Positions 47,410 through 59,384 of a stretch of DNA of 64,000 bases are shown here, one piece after another. Where the stretch lies: positions 96,107,696 to 96,171,695 of the forward strand of contig OY282606.1 of the NCBI GenBank assembly GCA_958298945.1, given 5' to 3'. The notes below the pieces were generated by a model. That model did no database searches, was not told the origin of the DNA, and worked only from the letters and a program-made list of their open reading frames with translations. This DNA comes from Atherix ibis (Eukaryota > Arthropoda > Insecta > Diptera > Athericidae). Every line of letters starts with the position of its first letter. The stretch's first letter is position 1. The position numbers and the translations under genes were made by a program.

Positions 47410-47785
47410 TCTATTATGTTAATGTTTGCAGTGACACCACATTCACACTTAAAGAACTACACGGTTCAACAATACGTAGAAATGGTGACAAAATCATATT
47501 CAACGACCAAGAGTATTTTTGGCGAATGGCTACGTAAACAAGCAAAACTGTCCAATCTGGGACAAAAAGCAATTACAACAGTTCCATCAGCTTTCTTCGC
47601 ATCCGGAAAGCATAATTAGACCAAGGACAAGGGGTATCAAGCGATGATAACAGTTTTTTATCAGCAGTTGAAACAATGGACTTATTGCAGACGAAGTTTT
47701 CATGTCGCGTTGTTTCGAGTTATGCTGATGTCAATTGGTTGCCAAGATCGTTTATCGCCCAATCTTGGCAACCAGCCTTTAGGAC
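47410..47785 (+). pseudogene. Tc1/mariner-superfamily transposase remnant (family T-like, copy 4), internally deleted
   Basis: The N-terminal part YTVQQYVEMVTKSYSTTKSI (about 47459-47518) matches the start of transposases of the form YTVEQRVxIVxxYYxN. The next recognisable block in another frame is VETMDLLQTKFSCRVVSSYA followed by DVNWLPRS (about 47665-47750). Its counterpart in intact relatives is ATMELLRxxFPxRxISRxGDVNWPPRS. Everything between, including the first two catalytic blocks, is missing. It ends in a foldback (47736-47774). Confidence 0.68.
47736..47774. repeat. Perfect 13-bp inverted repeat, 13-bp loop
   Basis: Arms 47736-47748 (tggttgccaagat) and 47762-47774, at the point where the transposase similarity stops. 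Confidence 0.88.
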
Positions 47786-47789
47786 TTTT

Positions 47790-48830
47790 TTTAAGAAATA
47801 ATGTAACGTTAAATTAATAATATATACCAAATTGATAATACTTTCTGTGTTGGAAAACAACATTATTCGAGCCATCGGTGAGATTTAGTCGCATTTATGG
47901 GGCAGAGTTATTCAGAATTGGACCCCTGAAAGCAAGTCCTGCAAACAAAGCCGTGGAAGTAATTTGAATAATGTTATTTTTATTAATAATGGTATTAACT
48001 ATAGTTAATTTATAATAAACATATTTGCCATAACTAAAACACAACTCTTCTTCTGAAAAGGCTAATCCTCAGGGCTTCCATGCACTTTTCGAAAGCGTTT
48101 CAATGGAATGCTTTGAAGGCATTTGTCGACATTTACTACAATATATGACCTCTTTGGCTATTGAAAGTATTATGTTAGAAATGATAATTTCAGTCGTGCA
48201 AATAAGGGAAAGTTTGCAAAATACGGTACTTTTTGGTTGACTTCTATAAATCTGCTCTCCGATGACGAATACTCTGCCAAAAGTTTTTGAAATATTGGCC
48301 AGGTTATGATGTACTTCAAGAATATAGATTCGGTATTTATTTTAAAAACCATCTCATCTGCATTTTTTTACGAAGTCCTATTTTTTAAAAATCCTTAAAA
48401 TTGGTAAAGATCAAAAAAATTGTTTTATAATGCGTCAACTTTAGAAAAAAAATTTAAAGTTAATTTTATTACAAGAGATTTAAATTGCAAATTTCAGCAA
48501 CTTTTCGATTATAGAATGTAAACACAATCTTAAACAAAATTTCGGTTCTAAATATGGAAATTTATCAATTGAAATAAATTACATATCATGTAATAAAATA
48601 CAAATTAATACAATTATTAATTTAAGATATGCAAATTGTTAAAAAAAATTTTATACTGCCATTGGTTTTGTTTGTACTTATATCTTTTTAGGATATATAT
48701 TAGATGAGAATGAAACTATTGTATATAAAAATCTTCTCAATAAAGGGTAAGATTTCGTAAGAATTCAAAATATTTTATACTCATTTGTGAATAAGAGTAC
48801 TTCTGCTGAATCACTGATAGCCAACTTCTT
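47790..48830. other. AT-rich sequence without recognised genes
   Basis: Presumed intron DNA between the T-like remnant and the intact mariner. A patch at about 47870-47965 and another at 48060-48260 are less AT-rich but unidentified. Confidence 0.4.
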
Positions 48831-48833
48831 ATA

Positions 48834-48862
48834 CGTAGGCTACTATATATATTTCTGGCCTA
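48834..48862 (+). repeat. Left terminal inverted repeat of the intact mariner
   Basis: Preceded by TA; pairs with 50099-50127 with one mismatch. Just inside it an 8-bp hairpin ggcaacac-taa-gtgttgcc is present. Confidence 0.92.
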
Positions 48863-49008
48863 GGCAACACTAAGTGTTGCCAGGTGCGATCTGACATTTC
48901 CATTGGAAAGTTTGACATTTTTTAGCATAAACGTACTCAGAACGTTTTGACGTACGACTATCATTTGTGTTGTTTACAGTGACTTGAAAAAATCAATTTG
49001 GCAAAAAA

Positions 49009-50061
49009 ATGGAATTAACTCGTGAACATTTTCGTGCGATCATTTTTCACAACTTTCGACGTGGATTATCACGACAAGAGTGCATCGATGAACTTAAATC
49101 TTTGTATGGCTATGAAGCACCATCCTATAGCACTGTGAAAAACTGGTACAACGAATTCAATCGTGGCCGACGCTCGCTCAAAGACGAATTCCGTGAAGGT
49201 CGTCCAAAAACAGCCGTTGTTCCAGAAAACATCGATGCCGTACGTGAACTGATAATGCAAGACCGTCATGTGACATACCGTGAGATAGAGGCATGCCTAG
49301 GCATTTCTCCCACCAGCATACATTCGATATTGCATGAACACCTGGCCGTAAAAAAGGTTTGTTCTCGTTGGATCCCGCACAATTTGACAATCGCTCAAAA
49401 AAAGGCTCGTGTGGATTGGTGTAAAGAAATGCTGAAAAAATACGATCGCGGTGCTTCAAAAGACGTTTATAAGATCGTCACAGGTGACGAATCATGGATC
49501 TATGCGTATGAGCCCGAAACAAAACAGCAATCGACCGTGTGGGTCTTCCAAGACGAGTCAAATCCAACGAAAGTTGTTCGTGGAAGAAGCACTTCGAAGC
49601 AAATGGTCGCTTGTTTCTTTGGCAAAACTGGTCATGTGGCGACTGTTCCGCTTGTGCAACGTAGGACGGTCAATTCTGAGTGGTACACCACCATTTGTTT
49701 GCCTGAAGTCTTCGGAGAAATTCGAAAAACGAACAAGAGAAGTCGAATCATTGTGCACCATGACAATGCGAGCTCTCACACATCGGCTCAAACCAGCGCC
49801 TTTTTGACCGGACAAAACGTCGAATTGATGGGTCATCCTCCGTACAGCCCTGACTTGGCACCCAATGACTTCTTTTTATTCCCACACATCAAGAAAAAAA
49901 TGCGTGGTCAACGATTTTCGTCGCCAGAAGATGCTGTTGAAGCATTCAAAAACCATGTTTTGGAGGTGTCTCAATCGGAGTGGAAAAAGTGCTTCGAAAA
50001 TTGGTTTGAGCGCATGCAAAAGTGTATAAATCTTGATGGAGAATATTTTGAAAAACAATAA
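49009..50061 (+). CDS. mariner transposase, full length (350 aa)
   Basis: This enzyme cuts a mariner element at its inverted repeats and pastes it at TA dinucleotides in the nucleus. The 350-residue frame has no stop or frameshift; mariner transposases are usually about 340-355 residues. Residues 1-110 form the bipartite DNA-binding region with two helix-turn-helix motifs (first around 20-50, second around 88-110, TYREIEACLGIS then PTSIHSILHEH). The linker is WIPHNL (121-126). The catalytic DD34D triad is complete: D160 in VTGDESW, D252 in VHHDNASSHTS and D287 in LAPNDFFLF, with exactly 34 residues between the last two. YSPDLAP is at 279-285. The C-terminus CINLDGEYFEKQ is typical. Residues MELTREHFRA and QSTVWVF suggest the mellifera subfamily, from memory. 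The ATG at 49009 gives the family's usual N-terminus. Confidence 0.96.
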   Translation: MELTREHFRAIIFHNFRRGLSRQECIDELKSLYGYEAPSYSTVKNWYNEFNRGRRSLKDEFREGRPKTAVVPENIDAVRELIMQDRHVTYREIEACLGISPTSIHSILHEHLAVKKVCSRWIPHNLTIAQKKARVDWCKEMLKKYDRGASKDVYKIVTGDESWIYAYEPETKQQSTVWVFQDESNPTKVVRGRSTSKQMVACFFGKTGHVATVPLVQRRTVNSEWYTTICLPEVFGEIRKTNKRSRIIVHHDNASSHTSAQTSAFLTGQNVELMGHPPYSPDLAPNDFFLFPHIKKKMRGQRFSSPEDAVEAFKNHVLEVSQSEWKKCFENWFERMQKCINLDGEYFEKQ

Positions 50062-50098
50062 AACCTTTTTCGTTGATAAATATTCGCATTTTCATTAT

Positions 50099-50127
50099 TA
50101 GGCCAGAAATATATATAGTAGCCCACG
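50099..50127 (-). repeat. Right terminal inverted repeat of the intact mariner
   Basis: Reverse complement of the left repeat; followed by the TA duplication at 50128-50129. Confidence 0.92.
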
Positions 50128-50129
50128 TA

Positions 50130-51240
50130 TAATCTCGATATGTTAATCTTTTATAAATATAAATATTTTTCTATTCACTATAAAATTTGTATAATATTAG
50201 CAATAAAAAAATGAAATTTGGATAATAAATATCAACCTTTTTTTATATACACGTATATACTGAGACGAATATCGCAACTAAGCGTTATCATAAAAAATAC
50301 AATATCTCACATTAGAAAGTAACATTTTGAATGTTACAAAAATATTCCACTGAACGCAATTATTTCTGAAAAAGTATAATTTTAGAAAAAAAGCAAACCC
50401 TTCCAAAATTATAATTCATTTATTCACGTGATATTTTGTAAGAAAACTTTAAAAAATATAAACAAATGGCATTGTCTTTTTCCTGTTGTTGATTTTCTAC
50501 AGGTAAGAATAACTTTTTCCATTATAAAGCTTATATAGTATATATTCAAATCCAATAAATCAGACGATTTTTTTCGCAAAACAAAATGTATGAAGCAATT
50601 TTTATGGAAATCTTGAAAGAATTATTTATGATTTTTTGGATACAGTTGAGAATAATAAAATATAGAAATTTGAAATAAAATTGCAAATTTTATAACTTGA
50701 CGCAGATATTTTATACTTATTAATACATAAACCATCTCAAGTACTACTTACATTTAAAATTGTATTTTTTGCGATTATTTATTAATTTTTGAATATTCAC
50801 TGAGCAAAAAAAAATTCTAATTTTTACTGTAGAACAATATCACTTTTCAGACAATTTCCAAATAATTACAAATATTTGCTAATAAAAATAGTAAGGATGT
50901 TTATGCTTTTACTGGATTACTGGACTACCATCCAAGGGGTCTTGTGTACGAATCCCATTGAGGCCAATTCCCAAAATACCACTTTTCATTCTATTTCTAC
51001 TTTTATTTTATTATCCCGATATTCTTTTTTGCTAAATGTCCTTCAGTGTTTTGGCGTTTAGAATATATATTTCAGTACTAATGTTATTTTAAATGATAAC
51101 AAATAAAACAAAAACAGGATATTTAAATTGTGTTCTTAAAAATTTAATTATTCTACTAAAAATTATGATCTATCGCTATTTATTATCCTATTAACCATCT
51201 CTATTTATTATCTAAATCTAACAAAATATATGAATTAGTC
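50130..51240. other. AT-rich sequence with a possible tRNA-like fragment
   Basis: Mostly AT-rich. At about 50908-50985 the string ctggattactggactaccat, then ccaaggggtc, gtacgaatccc and gaggcca resembles the anticodon arm, T arm and 3' end of a tRNA. No D arm or 5' acceptor half is readable, so a tRNA-derived SINE fossil is possible but unproven. Confidence 0.3.
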
Positions 51241-51244
51241 TATT

Positions 51245-51560
51245 TATCTATTATTGGCGTTGTTTCTCAGGGTAGCATCCTAGATCCAATCCCTTATCAA
51301 GTTTATACTAATGGTATTCCTTTATCACAATGTTAACCTTACCGCAACAAATTCCGATGATACAGCCATCTTTACCCAGCAAAAAAATCATTCCACAGTC
51401 CCCACTGTGGAACGATTTTTGCAGAACCTTACATCAACTCCTTAGGATCTTGGTTATAAAATTAGCTCACGTTACTTTTACACTTTGCCGAAGACATTTT
51501 TCCTTTTAGAAAGAAATTCCTTCCACTCAAGAGCAAAATTCGATGGCCGTTTCCCCTTTT
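51245..51560 (+). pseudogene. Jockey-clade LINE remnant (RT palm)
   Basis: The plus strand reads GVVSQGSILDPIPYQVYTNG (about 51257-51316; intact GVPQGSVLGPxLYNxYTxD), then NLTATNSDDTAIFTQ in another frame (about 51335-51380; in place of TATFADDTAIL), and a degraded continuation with HVTFTLCRR (about 51470-51497). Frameshifts and stops are present. A 17-bp foldback lies inside (51383-51420). Confidence 0.68.
51383..51420. repeat. Inverted repeat, 17-bp arms, 4-bp loop
   Basis: Arms 51383-51399 and 51404-51420, one mismatch, loop cccc; it interrupts the LINE remnant right after the DDTAIF motif. Confidence 0.88.
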
Positions 51561-51564
51561 TTAT

Positions 51565-54500
51565 TTTTTCATGTCAAAATACCATTAAAATTTAAAAATA
51601 TTATTTTTGTCATATATTTGTTATCGACAAAATTATTCTATTTGTGAATATGTGCATTCATCTGACTATACACGTACTTAACTTTTGCTTGAATAATTGC
51701 AAAATTTTATTTAATAATATATTGAAGCTTTCACATTTGATGACTATTCTTATATTATATAATAAATGGCATTTCTATAACTTCGTTTCTATGACTTTGT
51801 TTGTATGAATTTTCAACATAATACTCTGTACTAATTTTACTGCTTTTGACATTTTTAAAGGTAGAGATTCCATCTTTTTACCGTCAAATTTTATCTCATA
51901 TTGTATTTCATATTTCATACATGATATAATTCATAATAACGTATATATCATACAGTATATGTTACGTTTGATATAATATGAAATATTAAATTTTCTTTGA
52001 TTGAATATGAGTATTTTAAATACTTATTCAAATAAATTCCCGAAATGCTCACATATGAAATTTTAAAATATATTTTCTAGTATGTTATAAACAGCATTTT
52101 TGAGAATGCTTTTATTATTTATATACCGAAATAAATCCCTTTCACAAACTAAATATTTATAAAATATTTCTTGTCTAAACTTTATATGATTTTCAAATAA
52201 GATGCCTTTTTCCCCCTACTAAGAATATATAATCATAGAAAGTTAGGTATCAACAATAGATAAATAATTATCTACTCAAAGAATGACAAGCTTCTTAAAA
52301 TTTTAAGAATAATAACGTTAAACCGGCTTATAATTTTTGACATGTTTGTAAAATTTTCAAATTTTACCAACTTGTTACCTTCCGAAAATGCCAAACAATA
52401 GGAAAATTTCTCTGATATTTCTATTATTTTCCTAATATTTCTATTATTGATATAAAAGTTGGAAATTTTCTCTTATTTATACATATATTAAAATACTTCC
52501 ACAAAAAAAAATACAACCCAAATGAAATAGAAAATATGCCAGAAAAATACTTAAAAAAAAATTCCTTTTAATTGTACAATATATTGTATATTAAAGTATA
52601 TATATTTATCTCTAATATATTTATAATTCCCACACAAGATAATTGACTACTTTATTTTTAAACAACAGTATAATATTTTAGATTTAAATAATACTTATCT
52701 ATCTGACATTTTAAAAATTTAGATGCTGTAGCGAACTACATCCTCAAGTTCTTTATTAATAATAAAATAGATCGATATCCACTTATTGTTGTCATTATAT
52801 CTTTTATAAAATATATCATGATTAATATACCAACTGGTAATAGGGCTAATCAATTATTAGCATCAATTATGCTATAGAATTTAGATAGAAATTACATTAT
52901 TTATATTTATCTGAAAAAAAGGATTTAAAAATTAAAAATAAAATATATAATGCATCAAATCTTTAAATAATATTATAAATAATAAATAATACGTGTATTT
53001 TAAAATCACTTGAAAATTTCGTAAAAGTTTTGTGGTTTTTTCTGGTACAATAAATAAATAATATTTTAAAACTATCTTCAAAATTCTTAACCCCACCAAT
53101 TTTTTAAAAAAGTATCAATGAAATAAAAAAATATGACTTAAAGATTTTGGATTTATTAAAAAATATTATTTCTAATATTGTAAAAAATTGTTCTGGATGA
53201 ATATTTAATACAGAAATAAATTAAGACAAATTTTATTCCATTGTATACATTTTTACTCGTTTACTGTTGCTATTAAAAAACCTATATAAAGATATCTCAA
53301 GTTTTTTTAAATGTCATACCAAAATTATTTATAGAAAGTATCAAATTATTCTGCAAAATTAATCTGAATATTTATGGTTATAGCTTTTTGTCTGAAAATG
53401 CCTAGGAATAAAAGTATTGATGATTTAGTATAAAATACTCATTTGATTGACTCTGCAAAGACCGATTATGTACTAATGAAAAAATATATTACAATAAATG
53501 ATACTGAGCATAAAAGACAAAAATTTTACCAAATTTTAGTACTCTTATTTATGAGTATAGAAAATATAAAAAACGGACATTATACACTTTGTATAACATC
53601 TGTTCAAGAGACGTTTCTGCAGAAATAAATGTCTTTTAATGAGAAAACAGTAAATATGTAATAAACTAAAAAAATTTAACATTTTTAATCATGTTGAAAA
53701 TAAAAAGTCATAATAAAGAAATACAAATCTAAGAAGATTAATATCTGAAAATGTCAATGGGCAAACATAGAAATTAAAAAAATTCTAGAAAATTAGAAAA
53801 AATATCGCAATTTTAAATTATAGTCATATAAGTATTAATTAAAAATTTGAGACGATCCAAATATTAAATTTAATTTAAAAAAAAGGTTTAACTACAAATA
53901 AAAGAAATGTACTTTCTTTAACTGCAACTCACATTAATGCAATAATTGCTGCTAATATACCCTCCACAATCTTATGAAAGAAGTTTCTGACTTTGTTCTG
54001 TACATAAAACAATTTGATATGCTTTATATTTCAGTTAACTTTTCGGAATGATTCATTCTGCCATAGTTTCAACTTGAATAAATTAGCTTATTTTGAAATA
54101 TGAAAAAATTGCATTGTATAGAATGATTAAAAATTTAACTTTAATGTAAAATTAAAGCCATAAACATTATATCTTCATTAAAATATTTATTTTTTACTAT
54201 CAAAAATTCAATCATAAACATTATCTACAAGAAGAAGATCCCCTGCTGGATGATACTGGAAAAATTGACCGCCATTACTGACAGACTTTTATCATAAAAA
54301 TAAGTACTTTCAATTTCTGATAGACTATTTATCTACTGACGAACAAAATTTTCTGAAAAAGGAAAATATTTTTTATGCTTCAGAAATATTATTTTTTTTA
54401 TATTATCTCTTATTACAATATGAAACAACATTAGCATATTTTAAATCTATTATATGCATCCTTTATGTAAATTATACGAATACGTATAAAAAATAATATT

Positions 54501-55585
54501 ACTTCCAAAAATGAATCCAAATTCATAATAAAAAGAAAATATTTCACTTTGAAATAGAATTACTTACAAATTATTCTATATGAAAAAATAAAATGCTAAT
54601 GGCATATTTTATGCATTTATAAATGCTTGAAATTGCATATATTAATTATATATTTTTGGCAATATCAATTCAATAAATGAATAAATATTAAATAAAATTG
54701 CTGCGGGATAAACTCATATTATTTTATGTGAATATTTTAGCATACCATTTATTGTATTAGAAATGTTTCAATAAGTCATCATGACTTTAAATAAATAATC
54801 ATGAAATTATAGAAAAACATTTTTAAAAAAAATTGCAAATTATACATAATCAAAACTCATAATACGTACACGAACGTTTTTAAGATAAAATAATATGTAT
54901 TTTGGGATGACAAATGGAGTGAAAAAAGGGACTTCATTAAATAGTATTATTTACAGTAATAAGAATGATGAATAGCCCCGACTGTATTTAATGTTATTCT
55001 AAATTTATAATAAAACTGCCATTGTAAATGTTCTTGTGTACATAATAAATAATATGACATAGTTTAACTTACAGGTTGTACTATTGTAATTCTAATACCT
55101 TGGCGAGAGTAATTTGCATAATTTTCTTCGGACAAAAGTTACAGTATACAATAATAATATTTATTAGAAGAAGTAAAAATAAAATGCTTTTTCAGGGTTC
55201 GTTAAACATATTTTAATGTCTTTTAAAATAGGACACAAGTTATGTTTACTAAACGGTTTGGCAGCAAAGTAATAATACTGACATTACTGAGAGTAACCTA
55301 CCAATACTGCGATTATATGCCTAAAAACTGTGGAGCAATTCTTAACAATATTTCATAAGACTATTTATTAGGCCTAATTCAATTATTTGACTTTTTCCTT
55401 GTTAAGTACTTTGGTTCTTAGTTCAATGTATTTGTAGCTTTATTTGTTTAAGAGTTTGTTAATTCTACTATATTGCTTATGATATTTGTCTTTATTTTAC
55501 TTATTTTTATTTTCTTATATCTAACTTACATCTATACATCAATATTTACATACTTAAACTAGCTTTACACCTAATTAACAATCAA
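51565..55585. other. Very AT-rich sequence without recognised genes
   Basis: Presumed intron DNA. Low-complexity A/T runs throughout; no motif in any open frame. Confidence 0.4.
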
Positions 55586-55589
55586 ATAC

Positions 55590-56060
55590 TCTTTTTTAAT
55601 TTTTTCCTTTGGTATATTCATGATATTAGCCTCCTTCCATGCAACAGAAAAATAGAAATTATTAAGAATAATTAGCAGCATTCTTATTGCTATTATCATA
55701 AGTTTTTTATGACTAGGTTAGGGATACCATCTGGACCCGAGGATTTCTTATTGTTTATAGAATAAATATATGTGCAAAGTTCTCTGCAAGTGATAAGTAG
55801 TCGACTGTTTCGGTGAAGTGGCCGTGTTCCCAGCGTTAAAATTTGGTTCTTTCCGTAATTGCTCAGTCAAATTCTCCATCACTGACCGTGTATGTTCACT
55901 TTGAGGGTTTGGTAGTTTCTGCTTATATAATTGTGTATAGTAGTCCACAAACTTATCCAATATTGCTGCGTTGCTACACCAAGCCAGGAACATCATTTTC
56001 ATCTATTATTATAACGTTTTTCGTTCTCTTTGTACTACCTCGATATTCTTCAAAACTTCC
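55590..56060 (-). pseudogene. LINE remnant, start of the reverse transcriptase
   Basis: The minus strand gives AWCSNAAILDKFVDYYTQLY (about 55980-55920), the linker between endonuclease and RT. Then ILGSRWYP appears in the same frame, while the shifted reading SSGPDGIPNLVIKNL (about 55745-55700) matches the KSPGPDGIPNxLLKxL entry motif. FYFSVAWKEANIMNIPKEK (about 55650-55595) matches FxxxYFPxxWKxAxVIPIPKPGK. The clade is Jockey/CR1-like; the catalytic part beyond is absent. Confidence 0.72.
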
Positions 56061-56064
56061 GAAC

Positions 56065-57160
56065 CAGGTTTCAATATCCGTAAATATTTTCCTATTTAAA
56101 TAGCTTATACGCTAGTCCTTTTCAAACGTGCAGTACAAGTTTCAACATCATGCGAAAATTGAGAAAAGAAAAAATTTAAGTATTCATGCAAGAGAGGCAA
56201 CATCATATTAAACAAGCGTCCCAGTTTAAGTTTTTTTTTATGTGAGTACACATTGAAAATAAACTCTGGTACCAAGCGATGAGTAGATAGTGTGTACATA
56301 CTTCAGAGGAATTTGTCTGGAGAAGAAACTCTTCATTTACATTAAACACAAAAACAGATGTAAAAGAGATAAATAAGAAGAGAACCCGACAATTATACAG
56401 TCAGGTCGAAGGGGAACGTAGTATGCTAGAGGAAGAAAAGGGGTGAAAAGAAGACAAGCAAAAAATGAGAGGAAACGACATTTAAAAATTTTTTTACAAA
56501 AAAAGGGGGCACAAAACAATTATTTGGTTTAAATTCATGAAAAACTTAAAATTTTATTAAATTGGGAGTGGGTGGTATATAGGATATTTTTTTATATTTG
56601 TCGAATTTTAATGAATAGATTAATTCAGAAGTTTTAATCTGTTAACTATTTAAAAAAGAAAAGCAATTTTTTTTTATATACACATAATGTAGAAGGAATG
56701 AAATAACAAAAATTATTTTAAAGATGAAGAGACATTGTAGTAGAAAAAACATATATTTTTACCTGTTACTATTATTACTATCACTATTATTATCAATACA
56801 TTTATTATAATTAATATTGAAATTACTACAAATATTAATGTAAACACACAAATATAAAAAATTAAGTAAAGACAAAAAAAATTAATACAATAAACTAACT
56901 CTGCACGTGAGAAAGAAAACAATTATTTTTTTAATTATTGATGGGAGTTATTGTTCTTTCTATTTGCCATGGCAACTCGATAATCGTGGTAATTGCTGTT
57001 TTTTTTCTTATTATTATTAGTTTTCTATTCTTCCCAATTCACCTTATTCATTTTTGTGTGAACACATTAACTACGTCTATTTTAATTCTGATTTCTTTTA
57101 TAAACAATATATATTTTTATGATACATATTTATTGAAATTTGTCTTTTTTATTTATATTC
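56065..57160. other. AT-rich sequence without recognised genes
   Basis: Purine-rich on the + strand around 56330-56520 and (TAATAT)-like runs near 56760-56840; no coding motif was recognised. Confidence 0.4.
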
Positions 57161-57163
57161 ATA

Positions 57164-57641
57164 CTAGAGGGCTTCGCGCCCTGCTCGCTTCGCTCACCAA
57201 CCTCCACGCCCCCTTCCAATAACATCCTTACATATATAAATCACAAAAAAAATGACAAAAAAAAAGACTTCAAAAAAACACACATATTGAAACAACAAAA
57301 ATTCATACATACAATCATTATAGTACAATCTTTTCTTATGGGCAACACGAATTTTTTGATCGCGACATTTCATTCTCGAAAGTAAGAGCGTGACAATGTT
57401 CTCATTCTTTTTTCATGGCCTCCTATGTCCAATATTCTACTTTTTTTCTCGCTCCATACAATCCTAACATCATCGCAGTATTCTTTTGAATACGCTTACG
57501 CTCTTTCATCTCTTCTTCACTCAAATACGCTTACGCTCTTTCATGACTTAAAAAAAACACACATATTGAAACAACAAAAACTCATACATACATCATAATA
57601 AAATCTTACAAAATGAAAAACTTTTTTATATAATAGATAGA
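57164..57641 (-). mobile_element. Non-autonomous Helitron, copy 1
   Basis: Read on the minus strand, it begins TCTATCTATTATATAAAAAA (from 57641) and ends with a GC-rich hairpin (agggcgcgaagccct) immediately followed by CTAG (57167-57164). It is inserted between A and T. TC start, 3' hairpin and CTRR end between A and T are the signature of Helitrons. It is 478 bp long, with no Rep/helicase coding. A segment beginning cacacatattgaaacaacaa occurs twice within it (about 57280 and 57553). The terminal parts are shared with 60216-60525. Confidence 0.8.
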
Positions 57642-57734
57642 TATATAAATTAATTAGGATGTGAAAAATTATAATGCGCAACCAAATATTGAAATTTCTT
57701 TTTGAACCCTCTGCTCTCGTTCTCATTATATTAC

Positions 57735-57965
57735 GGCCTCTATCACACGGCTATCTCCATCAACGAGTTTTTGCCTGAAATAGGGACTTCTGTGAATCCC
57801 CAGACTCTTATTCGCTTGATCTAAGCGCGTATGACTTCTTCTGTTACTCAACATCCAAAGAAAGCTATAAAGGACGTCATTTTGAGACACTCGATAACAG
57901 CTAAAGAAGTGTAAGCCAGGATCTGAAAGCGCTCTCGTTAGTACAGCTACGATAAATCGAAACAG
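57735..57965 (+). pseudogene. mariner transposase remnant (family X, copy 7)
   Basis: Plus-strand HTAISINEFLPEIG (57744-57785), then in a second frame LSAYDFFCYSTSKES (third Asp block SPCDFFLFPKLK), YKGRHFETLDNS and RSVSQDLKALS. This is a short C-terminal piece of the same family as 40700-41538, in the opposite orientation. Confidence 0.75.
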
Positions 57966-57969
57966 AGAA

Positions 57970-59380
57970 ATTTTAACTCGTGTGTACATTGTATTGAATT
58001 TACTCATATAGTATACCGTGAATTTGAAGTTCAACACACCTTATAAATACATTGAAATAAATTACTAAATAAGAAATATCCTAATTAATATTACAATTAA
58101 TAGGCACAACCAGAAACTTCTTAAAACTTTATGTCTTATAAATATGGTCACAGTAAGTAGAAATAATTGAATATTATGTAATTTTTCTACTAGGATTTAT
58201 GTAAGATAAAAATCTAATTAAGCAGCTGCATGTACATAAACAAGTGCGAGCAAACATATTTTCATGATTAATCTCGTACATCATTTGCCCAGCTATCAAT
58301 CTACCCCTAATAGATTGCCAAAAGAGCAAACAAGCTCATGTTTATCATATGACAAATTCTATCAAGTTTAACTAAAATAAGGAAAAAAAGAATATATTGT
58401 ATATTCCCCATTAACCATACAGTCTGTATGAATATGTTCAAACGATTATTTGTTGTCTGCAGTAAGATGTCCTGAAGTTTTTATAGCATCCCTTATTATT
58501 TTGAACAACATTATATGGTATTATTTACTGATGGCATATCCCAAGATTTCATTTATTATCTCCTATTAAATCGAATAAGTTGTTCTTTCAAGATATTGCG
58601 AAAATTTTGAATTCAATTTGTAGTTGACATAATGCTTTTAAATATAGTACATAATATGGTTCAAATAGAACATACTCGTAATAATATACTCTTCGGTTCT
58701 GCTTATTATTATTTATTGAAAAAATTTATCATCCGTTTTAGTCACTATAAGTGTGTATATAAAATCTCAATTAAAAAAGATATTAGGTTGAGAATCTTTC
58801 TAACTACATATTTATATTTTGTCGTTGCATTTTTATTTTATTTTATTTTCCAAAAAGAAAAAGAAAAAAACTAATTTTGAATTCAGAGTCTTTACAAAGT
58901 CTTTCAAATTAAAATTTTTTGTATACTTTCTAAGTTTTTTTATTTCTAAATTATTTTGTTTGTTCAGTCTTTGCAAAATAAAATAGGTGAACTCACTAGA
59001 CATATCCTAATAGTATGTACAAAAACAACTCAAAATATTACGTTTTTATTAACAAAAGTTCTTAGTTTCTGAATTATATTTATTTAATTTACTAAAAGGT
59101 ATACAAAGTTTCTGAACTTGTTGGAAAACACTATTTCTAGATTCTTGGCCATTAAGGTAGGAATTTTTTTCTTTATTGTCAAACAAAATTCCTTTTTCGC
59201 TAAATTGTTTCAACATACTAGTACACTGTAGCCCAAAAATATACGACCACCTTGATGACAAGATATTCTCTAGAAGTCGTTGGTTAAAATCTTCAGAAAT
59301 AAAATATTATTTTTGGAAAAAAGAAATCCTTTATAAAATATCAATGTTTAAATAATTCAAAGCCTCGAATTATTTAACAT
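57970..59380. other. AT-rich sequence without recognised genes
   Basis: No motif recognised; the open frame at 58632-58874 (+) has only a hydrophobic, AT-driven composition. Confidence 0.4.
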
Positions 59381-59384
59381 GGTG

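Larger units (their letters stand above)
48834..50127 (+). mobile_element. Intact mariner element
   Basis: A 1294-bp element with 29-bp terminal inverted repeats (48834-48862 and 50099-50127; cgtaggctactatatatatt and its complement, one mismatch) and TA target duplications at 48832-48833 and 50128-50129. It holds one uninterrupted transposase gene with about 175 bp of 5' and 66 bp of 3' noncoding sequence. Its codons and GC content contrast with the AT-rich host sequence. All visible requirements for an autonomous mariner are met. It lies in the presumed first intron of the corazonin-receptor gene, in the same orientation. Confidence 0.95.

Noticed and set aside
47736..47774. Hairpin considered as a microRNA precursor
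   Set aside because: Arms of only 13 bp with a 13-bp loop at the edge of a transposase remnant; too short and better explained as an inverted duplication.
56938..57222. 94-codon hydrophobic plus frame resembling membrane segments
   Set aside because: The hydrophobicity comes from T-rich codons; the frame runs into the Helitron end and has no family motif.
57164..57230. GC-rich hairpin agggcttcgcgccct considered as a bacterial terminator or contaminant
   Set aside because: The same hairpin ends a second repeat copy at 60216 with Helitron-type CTAG and a shared opposite end, so it is a transposon terminus.
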